Part shown: positions 7,950-17,800 of the stretch, piece after piece
How positions within the stretch are numbered: the first letter of the stretch is position 1
Layout: each line of letters starts with the position of its first letter
Assembly: GCF_008692035.1 (NCBI RefSeq)
Contig: NZ_VTFG01000006.1
Location: 1-64,000, forward strand
DNA from: Pseudomonas marginalis
GTDB taxonomy: Bacteria > Pseudomonadota > Gammaproteobacteria > Pseudomonadales > Pseudomonadaceae
Length of the DNA stretch: 64,000 nt
Direction: 5' to 3'
Position numbers and translations under genes: made by a program
Notes under the pieces: generated by a model
What the model was told of the DNA's origin: nothing
The model's input: only the letters and a program-made list of their open reading frames with translations
The model's database searches: none

Positions 7950-8570
7950 TCACTTGATCAGGTCAGGTCGAGTGGTCTTGAGCATCGCTGCGCTCACCGC
8001 CCCCTGAACCGAACAGGTGATCATGCCTTTGCTGGTCTTGGCCAGGTCACCGGGTGCGGGCTCGACCATCAAGATGCGTTCGGCCGTATCGGTGACCAGC
8101 TTGCCCGCGTTGTCATCGCCGCCTTCCGGCACCCAGGCTGATTGCTTGTGCGACCAGATCTGCGCACGCGCGTAGATACCGTTGGCTTTCTCCAACGCCG
8201 TACCCGGTACTTTACTCAGCTGTGCGTAAAGCGCGTCGGGCGCCTGCTCGGTGTAGAAACCCCAGTTGATGATGCGCGAACCCATCAGGTCCTGGTCTTC
8301 GGCGAAAAAGCCGGTCAAGGTCATACCGTCAAGCGTCAGCGGCGTGTCGAACATCCAGCGCTGGCCCATATCGGACTTTGTGCCGCCGCTGAGCGTGATC
8401 TTGCCGTTCTCCAGCTTATGGGCAACACGCTCCTTGAGCCCTGCCTGGCTTACCACCGCCAGGGAGTTCTGGTCGCAGGCGAGAAAACTTTGCAGGGCAG
8501 GCGCCGCGGCGAAGCTGCTGGTGCAGGTCGCCAATGCAGTGAGTGAGATAAACAGACGATGCAGTTTCAT
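7950..8570 (-). CDS. Secreted hypothetical protein
   Basis: This 206-residue protein has a Sec signal peptide with likely cleavage after FAA (about residue 22) and a mature domain of mixed strands and helices. I start at the ATG at 8570 because AGGAAG lies 7 bases upstream; an in-frame ATG 42 bases further upstream lacks support. The mature part has two Cys (about 31 and 190) that could form a disulfide. I do not recognise a family. The neighbours are unrelated on the left and RDD membrane proteins on the same strand to the right. Confidence 0.7.
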   Translation of the reverse strand: MKLHRLFISLTALATCTSSFAAAPALQSFLACDQNSLAVVSQAGLKERVAHKLENGKITLSGGTKSDMGQRWMFDTPLTLDGMTLTGFFAEDQDLMGSRIINWGFYTEQAPDALYAQLSKVPGTALEKANGIYARAQIWSHKQSAWVPEGGDDNAGKLVTDTAERILMVEPAPGDLAKTSKGMITCSVQGAVSAAMLKTTRPDLIK

Positions 8571-8775
8571 TGACAGCTTCCTTGGGTCCAAATAATGGGT
8601 GGGTGGGAGCAAGTTTGCTTCTGCAGTAACGGGATAAAACGGTTAACACGCATACAGGGCTTTGAGCATCATGCCGTTGGCATCAACTCACGGTGTTTTA
8701 TTGGATGTGATCAATCGCAGGCTGAACGCCAACCCGTCCTGAGTTAAACCGGGCGGCCCGTCCAGGCCGCCCTGC

Positions 8776-9210
8776 TCAGGAATTGATGACAATCGTCCTG
8801 GCCAACATATCGCCCAAGCGACGACGCAGGCCGAACAGTACAAAAAGACCGTCCAGCACACTGAACACCATCTTCGGAACATTGCGCAGGAACGACTGGA
8901 ACAGCGTGCAGTTCGTGGGGTACGGGTAACCCACCACGGCCGTGCGGCACACCCGCTTGCCCAGGCTCTGGCCATTGGGCAAGGCATCGCAAAACAAGTA
9001 GTACCCGAAGGCTGAAAACCACAGCACATAGTGGAGACCATCAAACAATGCCGGGCCTCCTGCCGAGCCCAGATAGAAATAGGCATAGTCCAGGTTTCTG
9101 TTCAAAAACAGCAGGAAAAATACCACCGCCATATCGATCAGATAGCCGAGCAACCGTCTGAACGGGCTGGCGATGTCCCAGGTTTGCGTAGCCGATACCG
9201 AATCGTTCAT
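8776..9210 (-). CDS. RDD family membrane protein
   Basis: This 144-residue protein is of the RDD family: about three membrane segments, the Arg-Asp pattern in FRRLLGYLIDMAVVFFLLF near residue 20, and the signature DALPNGQSLGKRVCR at about 75-90. RDD proteins are poorly characterised; some are linked to ion transport. An ATG at 9210 is preceded by TAGGGGAT and leaves a 7-base gap to the upstream RDD gene, so I prefer it over in-frame starts at 9237 and 9249, which would overlap that gene. It is paralogous to its neighbour, sharing DALPNGQSLGKR exactly. Confidence 0.8.
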   Translation of the reverse strand: MNDSVSATQTWDIASPFRRLLGYLIDMAVVFFLLFLNRNLDYAYFYLGSAGGPALFDGLHYVLWFSAFGYYLFCDALPNGQSLGKRVCRTAVVGYPYPTNCTLFQSFLRNVPKMVFSVLDGLFVLFGLRRRLGDMLARTIVINS

Positions 9211-9217
9211 GACGTAT

Positions 9218-9691
9218 TTATCCCCTACCGTTGTCATAAATATCCGCAAGGCTGCGAACGCTCGTCAGGTTGCCGGTCTGAACCACGATGGTCTTGGCGA
9301 ACATATCGCCCAGGCGCGTTCTGGACTCCATGAATATCCACACCCAATCGATCACCACCAGCGCTCCGGAATTGCGGGTTAACGCCTGGGAAACCGTGCA
9401 GCTTTTGCGAGTTTTACGGTCGACGACGGCGATGCTCAACAAACGCTTACCCAGGCTCTGGCCGTTGGGCAACGCATCGGCCAGCAGGAAGTAGGCGAAG
9501 GCTGCAAAAAACGCCGAGAGAAAACCAGCCTTGGGCGTCACGGCCGGCACGTAGGCAGACAATGCACCGGCGCAGAATTTGACGATGAAAAAGATCAGGA
9601 CTGCGATGGCGCAGTCGATAAGTCGCGCGGCCAGGCGCCGGCCGATGCTGGCCAGGATCGTCGGGCGTTTGGCGGTGTGGTTTGCGTCCAT
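9218..9691 (-). CDS. RDD family membrane protein (paralogue of neighbour)
   Basis: This 157-residue protein has the same RDD layout: an N-terminal GRRLAARLIDCAIAVLIFF segment, two or three further membrane spans and the DALPNGQSLGKRLLS signature. The ATG at 9691 is chosen because TGGAGC lies upstream, and earlier in-frame starts would add a polar tail ahead of it. It is followed 7 bases later by the second RDD gene, which looks like a tandem duplication. The signal peptidase gene lies upstream on the same strand, about 130 bases away. Confidence 0.8.
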   Translation of the reverse strand: MDANHTAKRPTILASIGRRLAARLIDCAIAVLIFFIVKFCAGALSAYVPAVTPKAGFLSAFFAAFAYFLLADALPNGQSLGKRLLSIAVVDRKTRKSCTVSQALTRNSGALVVIDWVWIFMESRTRLGDMFAKTIVVQTGNLTSVRSLADIYDNGRG

Positions 9692-9820
9692 GCGGTATTG
9701 CTCCAGACTTATGGCGTTGGTGTGTGTTTCGGCTGGGCGCAAATCGGCTCCCAGCCTCTCAATGGTATTGCTGTGCTGCCCGCTGGCCGGGAGTACCTGC
9801 GCCAGCGATGCTCGAAAGGC

Positions 9821-10609
9821 TCATGGGAAAGTCGTCCCGATGCGCCCCCGCTCACTCGAGAACCAGATGCCGGTGACCTTGCCCACCACATCCTCAACCG
9901 CGACCTGGCCCATGAAGCGGCTGTCGTTGCTGTTGTAGCGGTTGTCACCCAGCAGGTACACGTGGCCCGGTTCGACTTTTACCGGCGCAAGCGTCAGTGA
10001 CTCGGGGCTTTGGACCCGGTCCACCGGGGCGTGAAACAAGCCGAGGTTTTCGCCGTTGCGGATCAACTCGCCATTCACGATGGCCAACGTATCGCCGCCG
10101 ATGCCCGCCACACGCTTGATTGCTTCGGTGCCATTCCAGCGGTACACCACGATATCGCCGACCTCGGGCGCACCGGCCTTGAGGTCGGACACAATGTAAT
10201 CGCCGACCGACACCGTGGGTGCCATCGAGCCCGTCGGCACAAAGTACGTTTTAAAGCCCAGCAACGGCACCCGAAGCACGTCCAGCAGAACCAAGGTGAT
10301 CACGATCAGCACGCCCACGTAGAGCGCATGGAACCGTTTACGCGGTATACCCTGCGGGCCGGTGTAGCGGCGTGCCAAAACAGCAGAGGTTATTGCCGAG
10401 GCCAGCTTCACCGTAATGACGAAGCCCAAGAGTACATACAGCCCGACCGGTGTTGCGATCAGCCCGCAAAGGCCCATCAGGATAACGCCGGCGTACAACA
10501 GTGCCGCGACACAGACGCCCCATTTGATGCGATCGACGTACACCAGGCCCCAGCCAGCCACCAGGCAGGACATGAGGAAGGCTTGGAGGGAGAGTTTTAC
10601 GGGTTTCAT
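9821..10609 (-). CDS. lepB: Signal peptidase I (S26)
   Basis: This 262-residue inner-membrane protease removes signal peptides from exported proteins. The S26 motifs are complete: catalytic Ser128 in PTGSMAPTVSVGDYIV, catalytic Lys165 in AIKRVAGIGGD, and GDNRYNSNDSR (221-231). Unusually, the N-terminal half carries several hydrophobic segments (about 12-78 and 96-113) before the catalytic domain. AAGGA lies 6 bases before the ATG. The usual housekeeping lepB lies next to lepA and rnc; here neither is present, so this may be an additional signal peptidase. Two RDD genes follow on the same strand. Confidence 0.88.
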   Translation of the reverse strand: MKPVKLSLQAFLMSCLVAGWGLVYVDRIKWGVCVAALLYAGVILMGLCGLIATPVGLYVLLGFVITVKLASAITSAVLARRYTGPQGIPRKRFHALYVGVLIVITLVLLDVLRVPLLGFKTYFVPTGSMAPTVSVGDYIVSDLKAGAPEVGDIVVYRWNGTEAIKRVAGIGGDTLAIVNGELIRNGENLGLFHAPVDRVQSPESLTLAPVKVEPGHVYLLGDNRYNSNDSRFMGQVAVEDVVGKVTGIWFSSERGRIGTTFP

Positions 10610-10663
10610 TGATCGTCCTTGATAAGGTCAGCGCGGGCAGCGCACATACTACTGCCTGGCTCG

Positions 10664-10828
10664 TCAATCCACGCAACCTTTGGCGGCTATCAACTGGCTA
10701 AGCATGAGGTTTGAAAAGTCTTCAGATAAGACCTCTGCATCATTCAGCCCAGGATCAATTTCTACAACTGACCAATAGGGAGAATTCTCAGAACTTCCAT
10801 CACGCACGTGTGTTTGGGGAAATAGTGG
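10664..10828 (-). pseudogene. C-terminal relic of a SUKH immunity gene
   Basis: Reading the minus strand in the frame of the upstream disrupted SUKH gene, past its TGA, gives about 54 codons ending at a TGA. The tail contains WSVVEIDPG, then VLSEDFSNLMLSQLIAAKGC and VD. The intact immunity protein at 11447-11896 ends with WSIVEIDSE, then VLADNFSSFILNQLIEVKGY and VD, so the two are clearly homologous. There is no start codon or N-terminal half, so this is a leftover C-terminus of another immunity gene copy. It supports repeated replacement of toxin/immunity modules at this site. Confidence 0.75.
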
Positions 10829-11387
10829 TCAGACCACCATTAATGTAACCGTGTTCTGCCCGGCAGGCTGTTGTGCCCATGCCGGCGCGCTGTAAGAAAC
10901 ATCTTCCGAGTCACGCCAAACTCCATTCGCAAAGCTCACTGGCCGCTGTGGGTAACAAACCAACAGCCCTTCGACGAACTGACAAAAGGACAAGTCAAGT
11001 CGCGTTATCCAACGCATATTGTCGATTTCCAAAAATCGCCAGTTGTCTCCGCTGTCAAAACCGAAAGCAGTCCCGACACTATCCCAGCCGAACAGCCACA
11101 CCTCGCCCTTCGCGCCCGCTTCATAGGGCCCGTCTTTATAAATTCCATCATCACCGAAGTAGTCAGCCTTAGCAGAAAGCAGCATCGGTTGAATCGTCAA
11201 AAGCGGCAGCGCGCGGTCGTCCTCCTTGATTTCACCGTGCCCCCCGTTCCTGTATAAAAGCAAAGTACTCGTCGGGAGCCGCCGGCCACTGCTGCCGCAT
11301 CACACTTATTTCACCTGAAGAAACAGGCGTCAGCCGCTCTAATAGCGCACATCCCAGCGCATTAAAGACTTCTAATTTTTCGTACAT
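10829..11387 (-). pseudogene. SUKH (SMI1/KNR4) family immunity gene, frameshifted
   Basis: From an ATG at 11387 the minus strand encodes MYEKLEVFNALGCALLERLT and runs on to PDEYFAFIQERG, the start of a SUKH domain. The frame then breaks in a run of six C on the plus strand (11240-11245). The next frame (144 codons from 11263) continues the same domain: GHGEIKEDD, then LFGWDSVGTAFGFDSGDNWR and FLEIDN. Removing one base of the run joins them into about 185 residues. Either the gene is dead or the run is a sequencing error. The C-terminus beyond FLEIDN differs from the neighbouring intact SUKH protein. Confidence 0.75.
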
Positions 11388-11446
11388 GTTCACGGTAGCC
11401 TCGGGGTTACTGCGGAAACGCTTTCAGCTACCCGCTTGAGTGCTCC

Positions 11447-11896
11447 TTATTGCTCCGCACGCCAATCGACATAACCTTTCACCTCAATCAGTTGATTAAG
11501 GATGAAGCTTGAGAAGTTATCGGCCAGCACCCTCACCTCATCGATCTCCGAATCAATCTCCACTATCGACCAATTATTGCCTGCATCAAAAGCATATAAC
11601 ACACCATCTGAAGTACCCGCAAAAACATACATCCGACTATAGGCATCCACCTCACATCCGGCGACTGAGGCGTATTTATCTGGACCATCTTCGATATAAA
11701 GCGCGCTGTCTAAATCGCCAAATCCAAAGACACCTAGAAACGCTAGATAGTCAGAGGGAACGCCGTCGCGGTCCGCCGCATCGACCCCACTCAATATAGC
11801 TTCACGATCAGTCAGGCGACTCCCGAAATCACCCTCATATAGTTCAGCGGAGGTGATATGGTTTATGAGATCACGAATTTCAAGTGTGTTTTCCAT
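11447..11896 (-). CDS. cdiI: SUKH family (SMI1/KNR4) immunity protein
   Basis: This protein of about 149 residues has the SUKH core: SDYLAFLGVFGFGDLDSALY at about 48-67, then YAFDAGNNWSIVEID and a C-terminal helix. SUKH proteins neutralise nuclease toxins of polymorphic toxin systems, which fits the HNH-like end of the cdiA gene directly upstream. An ATG at 11902 overlaps the cdiA stop (ATGA), and a second ATG at 11896 has GGGA at a better distance; I use the latter. The gene is AT-richer than its surroundings, as expected for an exchangeable toxin/immunity cassette. Binding to this toxin is inferred from position. Confidence 0.82.
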   Translation of the reverse strand: MENTLEIRDLINHITSAELYEGDFGSRLTDREAILSGVDAADRDGVPSDYLAFLGVFGFGDLDSALYIEDGPDKYASVAGCEVDAYSRMYVFAGTSDGVLYAFDAGNNWSIVEIDSEIDEVRVLADNFSSFILNQLIEVKGYVDWRAEQ

Positions 11897-11898
11897 TA

Positions 11899-14800
11899 TC
11901 ATTTCCCAAATATTTTATCTGCAGGACCTTGAGCTCTGTGGATGCCGCCCTGATGTTCCAATCCGCGCAACGCAGGCGTAATGTTCCACCACTCAGATTT
12001 TCCACCAAACTTGTTTTCTATCACGTGATGGGCATCATAATATCGAAATTTTGTCTCCCCATTACTGGCGGTGTAGCTCTCTTTCGGCCAGCTTTGACCA
12101 GTATTTTTCTCCCATTCCTGACGCAAAACAGGTACTTTTTTCCTGAAGTCGGCCCGATTCAAATCAACAGCCTCTTTGGAAAGCCGAGAATAGGTATTTT
12201 CCCTCAGGTCAGCCTTCAACAGTTCCATTTGCTGCGGTGTAAATTGCCGCCCTGTTAAAGTCTGAATATCCGATAGGTAAGCTCTGGCATCTTTAGCTAA
12301 CTGAGTACTCAGCAGGCCGGTTGCAGCCTCAGCCTTCTCAGCAGCAGTTGCGGCCCCCGTAACCGCGCCCTTGGGTACTGAAGTCAACCCGCCCTTGAGG
12401 CCGTATGCACTGGCAAATGCTACCGTAATGGCATGCATCCACATTACGTTATCATACTGTTCCTCGACTTCCGCCCGCGTCTTGTCCGAGCCTTTTGCCA
12501 AGTTGTTTATCGTGATATCGCGAAGAATGCTATCGGCGTCCAAACCCCGGAGAACGGCTTCCGCATTCGCCGCATCAACACGGTAAACATCTTTATAAAG
12601 TAAGTTGTACGCGACATTTTCCCCATATCCAGCGAGGGCTTTCTGAGCAGGGGCAATCAAGTTGCCGCACGCTGTACTGGATAAATTCCCGGCAGTGCAC
12701 GCTCCCCGAATCGCTTCGTCTCGACTTTTATCGATAACGTCTATGTAGGCGAGTTCGTCCTGTTCATCTTCAGTGATGGTGCCCAGCATTTGCTTGCGTG
12801 AAAGCACAAACTTACGGGTCGCTTCCGGCACGCTGAGATAGTTATTCTCAACCGCATTCCTCCCAACCTGAGCCGCTGCCACCGCATCCAGTGCGCCCTT
12901 GCCGGACAACGATCCTGAAAGGCCACCCGCCAAAGTCGCGAGGCTGGAGATCGTCTGCTTTTGCGCCTGGGTCAGGTTCTCGTTACTGACATCGCCATAC
13001 AGGTTCTCTTTGATCAGACGTGCGGTTTCCTCTGCCGCCACAGCACCGGCTGCACCAGCGAGTGCTGAGTTACCGCCAGCCTTGGCGAGCACAGCACCCA
13101 GTACCGCATGGGCCATCAGATTGGCTGTAGGGTCGCCCTTGGTCCTGTCCCTGATTGTTTCTGCCAGATATGGCGCCGCCGCCCCCGCCAACGCCCCACC
13201 TACGCTGCCACCCATCGCCGCTTGCACCACGGCAGTCACCGCCTGGCTGGCCTTCTGGAAGCTGCTGCCAACGCCATAATCCTGCTGGGCACGCTGGCTG
13301 ATCTGAGCCTGTGTCGGATTGGCGATACCCTCATCAATCAACTTCAGGCGCGTGGCTTTGTTGACGTCACTGTTAGGGTCGTCAGCGGCCCTGATCCTGG
13401 CCGCAGCAATCGCGTCGCCAATGCCCTTGGTCAGCTCCATCGAGCTTTTGATCAGGTCCATGCGTTCCTGCATGGCCTTTTCATCAGGCTTGTCGAGACG
13501 CTGGTTGGCGTTGGCGGTGTCGCGGTTCAGGCCGACCAGGTCACCCGCGCCTTCAGGGTTGCGCACCACGATCGTGCCTTCGCTGACGGCACTGCGCGTG
13601 TAGCTGTGGTCCGAATCGTTCAGCGACATTCCATACAAGGCACCCGGCGTGAGGGTAGTCGCGCCGCCGCTGTAGGAACCGGAGACGCTGACGCCGGCCG
13701 ATTGGCTCTTGATCTCGCTCTTATTCTTGATGTCGCTGACAAGCAGTCGGTCGGTGAGCAGCAGGTTTTTGTCGGCCGTGGCTTCACTGGCAATCACCGC
13801 ACCTTGCAGGGTGGTGTTTTTGGCCACATCGATGGTGTAGCCACCCTTACCGGCAAAGAAGCCGCTCTGGTCGGTCACCGCCTGGTAGTCGCTGTTCATC
13901 TTCGACGCCGCCAGGTTCGCGGACGCGGTTACTGGGGAGCCATAACAGATCGGCGGAATGCAGATGCTCGCACCGAAGCCCGCACTGTTCTGCTTGCTCT
14001 TGGACGTTTCGGTGTCTTGGCGCGACAGGATGTTGAGGTTGCCGCCGATGTTGGCATCGATACGGTCAGCGCGTACCTGCGCGCCGATCAGGCTGGTGTC
14101 CTGGCCGCTGCGCAGCACCAGCGAGCCGGTGTCCAGAGTGGTGTTGACCTGGGTAACCGAGCCACCCGAGCCAAGGTTTTTGGCGGTTTGTGCACCGAGG
14201 TCGATGGTGAAACCGTTTTGCTCGCCTATGTTGAAGCTGGCACCGATAGCGGTCCTGTTGCGTGAACCGTCGTTTTTGCGGTCGGTGGTGTTCTGTGCGC
14301 TTTGCATCAGGATGTTGTTTTTCGCGGACAGCAACGTGCTGTCGGCTTTCAACGTACTGCCGGTAATCGTCAAGTCACCCACAGTGCCCGGCGCATCGCC
14401 CGCGGCGATGATCGACAGTTTGCCCCCGGCGTTGAGGTTGCTCTGGTGAGCGGTCTGCGCCGTGTATTCGCTGCTGCTTTTGGTACGGGTGTTGGCCAGT
14501 TCGGTACCGATCTTGATCAGCGACCCGTTGCCAGCAGAGCCACCGGTCTTGTCCTTGAAGCCGGTACTTTGTTTAGCGAGATCGCCCGCCTGGTTATTCA
14601 GGTTGTACATCGACAGCGCCGCCTGGGCGATCTTCACGGCCTTGAGGCGCGGATCGTCGGAGCTGCGCGCCGCCTCGGCTGCGTCGCGGATGCTGTTGGC
14701 GGTGTCGACCACGGTGCCCGCAATCACTCGCCCAACCGCCAAGCTTCTTGAGCTGTCCTTACTGGTCTGACTGGCAGTCTCCATCCCTGAAGTAACGGTG

Positions 14801-17800
14801 ACATTCGCCCCACCCAACTCCATGTTCTTGGTGCTCACCAGATCACTGGCCACCACCTTCAACTCACGCCCCGCCGTCAACGACACATTGCCCGCACTCG
14901 AACCAATGGTGCTGCCAGTCAAGGTCATTTCATTGGCCGTACCGTTGTGCTTCGAGCTGTTGATGTACAGCTTCTGGTTACCGGTCATGTCATCCAGACC
15001 GAGCTTGTTGCCGGTCAGCACGCCGGTGAGGTCGCGATTTTTTTCCTTGTGCATGTCGGTGCGGGCGAAGGTGTTCTGCGCCGCGTCGATGGTCAGGTCG
15101 CGGCCGGCCTGGACGGCGAGGTCGCCGGTGCTGACCAGGGACGAGCCGGTGACCGTGGCATCGCGTTTGGCGGCGACCGTGACGGTTTCGCCGGAGACCA
15201 TGCTGCCCAGGGCGGTGGTGCGTTTTTCGTCGACTTTGTCCTGGACTTTGCTCGACTTGAGGCCGCCCCAGCTGCTTTTGCTTTCCTTGCGTTCGTGGCG
15301 GGCGCTGTCGGCGTTGCTGACGGCGAGGATGTTCACGTCCTGGCCGGCGACCAGTTGGGTGGCGCCTTTTTCGGCAGTGACGGCACTGCCGGCCAGCAGC
15401 AGGTCTGCACCGGCGACGACGGTGCTGTTCGTCCCCGCGCTGACCAGGCTGCCAACGTTGTTCACCACATCGGTTTCATCCAGGCGGAATTTTTTGCCCT
15501 GGGAGGTTTTCTTGGTCTTGCTGTAGAAGCTGTAGTCCTGGTCTTGCGCGGCTTTGAGCTCGAGGTTTTTACCCGAGACCAGGTAAGCCTCGTTGTCGGC
15601 ATTGACCTGGCTGGCGACCAGTTGCAGGTTCTGCCCGGCGCTCAGGGTGGCGTCGCCGCCGGCCTTGATCACGCTGGACACTTGCTGCACGTGGTCTTCG
15701 ATGCTCTTGACCTTTTTCGTGTTGGTCGTGGAGTGTTGCTCATTGGCTGCCGCGATGGCGTTGAGGTCGCGGGTGGCAATCAGGTTGACGTCGCGTTTGG
15801 CATTGATCTGGCTGGCCACGGCGCTGATGTCGCGCCCGCCAATCACATGCAGGTCGCGGCCGGCCTCGACCACCGAGCCTTGCTGGGCGATGGTGGTGAA
15901 GCTGGAGCGGTTGCCGATGGCGCCGCTGTCGAGGCTTTTCGAGGCGGTGATGTTGACGTCACCCACGGCTTTGACCGTGGTGTCGGCACCGCTCTTGAGC
16001 ACGCCGCCGACGTTGTTGATGTTGCCGCCAGCCTGCATGGCCAGATCGTTGGCCGATTCGATGCGCGCGGCGCTGTCGACGAAGTCGCTGCGTTCGGTGC
16101 GGTAGCTGCTGGCGCTTTCGTGGGTGGTGACGCTGCGTTCGTTGAGCAGGTCGGCGCCGGCGGCGAGGTTGACGTTGCCCGCGCTGATCACACCGCCTGC
16201 GCGGTTGGTCAGGTTGTTGCCGCTGAGCAGGTCGAGGCGACCACCGGCTTCCATCAACCCACTGTTGGTGAGGTTGCCGCCGACGTTCGCCAGCAGGTTG
16301 CCGGTGGCGCGCAAGGTGCCGGCGTTGTTGAGGTGGCTGCCGGTGATCAGGTTGACGTCGGTGCCGGAAATCAATGCACCGTTGGGTGCCAGGCGGTTAT
16401 TCGCCTGGGCCAGGTACAGCACCGGCACCAGCACTTGTTGCCCGGCGACGGTGGCGTTTTCCAGCCACACGATGTCGTGGGTCAGGGCGGCGACTTGTTC
16501 GGCGGTGAGGCTCACGCCTACGGACAAATTCAGGGCGCTTTTGCTGCTGATGGCGTTGTCCATCAGGTGCTTGAACAGGTCGGCGTCGCTGGTCTGGCCA
16601 TCGATGAAGCGCTGGCCGGTGCGGGCGAGCACGGCTTGCTGGATCAGGCGTTGTTCATAGAAGCCATCGCCCAGGCGACGTTGCGCGGTGTCGGGGTCGT
16701 AGCCGAGCTTGGTCAGCATGTAGTCCGAGCTCATGAACTGGCGCATGTCGGTGAGCAGCGGGTTGGTTTCGATCAGGTACTTGTGTGGGTTGGCCGCGAA
16801 CTGGCTGGTGGGCAGGCCTTTGGCGCCATCGCTGTCGTTGAGGTGGAACAGGCCGTTCTGGCCGGTGGGCAGGTCGAAGCCGGGCAGGCCCAGCGGGTTG
16901 ACCTGCTGCTGGGCAACGTCCGGTGGCAGTTGCGCGTTGAGGCTGACCAGGGTCGAGTAGCCCGGCGCCTTGGTGTTGGCGCCGCTGCCGACGTAGGTGT
17001 AGCCACCTTGCACGACGCTGTTGTCGATGCCGGCCTGGGCCTTCACATCCACCGCGCCACCGGCCTGGATGACGGCGGCGTAGCTCTGGTCGGGCACCAT
17101 CAGCTGGGTGGTCTTGCGCAGCTTGTCCTTCTCGCCCTCCATCTTGCCAATGAACGACGCCAGGCCGGCTTCGACGCCGGTCATGTCCTGGCCTGCCGAA
17201 TAGCGTTGAGTGAAGGCCGCGGCTTCACGGTACCAGCCTCCGGGCTTGCGCTCGCGGGCTGAGGTAAAGACGCGGTCATACTGGGTATCGTGGGTCACGA
17301 CGCCGACGTTGGTGAGTTGGTTGACGATGGCCGTGAGGTTGCCGCCGGCGGCGATGCTACTGCTGCTGTTGAGCAGCTCGCCGCCGGTGAGCAGCATGTT
17401 GCCGCCCGAGGTAATGCTGGACGCTGCCGTGGCATCGCTGACGATGAAGTGATCACGCTGGGTAATCTGGAACGGCCGGTTCTGCTTGCCGCCTTCACAG
17501 TCGCCACCGGTCACCCCGTCGATACAGGCGATGGGCGTGATGGAGGCGCTGTAGATGCCGGACTCGGTGGTGAGCACAGTACGGATGTTCTGGAGCGTGC
17601 TGGCCGCCAGGATCAGGTTGCGCTCACTCTCGATCGTCCCCGAGCTGTTGATGATGCTGGTGGCCAGGCCGCCCTGGCCGTCGCGGTCGACACGCAGGTT
17701 GCCCATGGCGTAGATCGCGGCGCCGAGGTTTTTCAGGCGGTCGACCTTGAGGTTCATGTCGCCGCCGCTGAAGATCAGGCCGTGGTCGTTGAGCAGGTTG

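Noticed and set aside
14798..15526. Plus-strand frames with long Leu/Ser/Arg-rich translations inside the cdiA repeat zone
   Set aside because: Every such frame tracks the cdiA repeat units in reverse; no start signals or conserved motifs are present.
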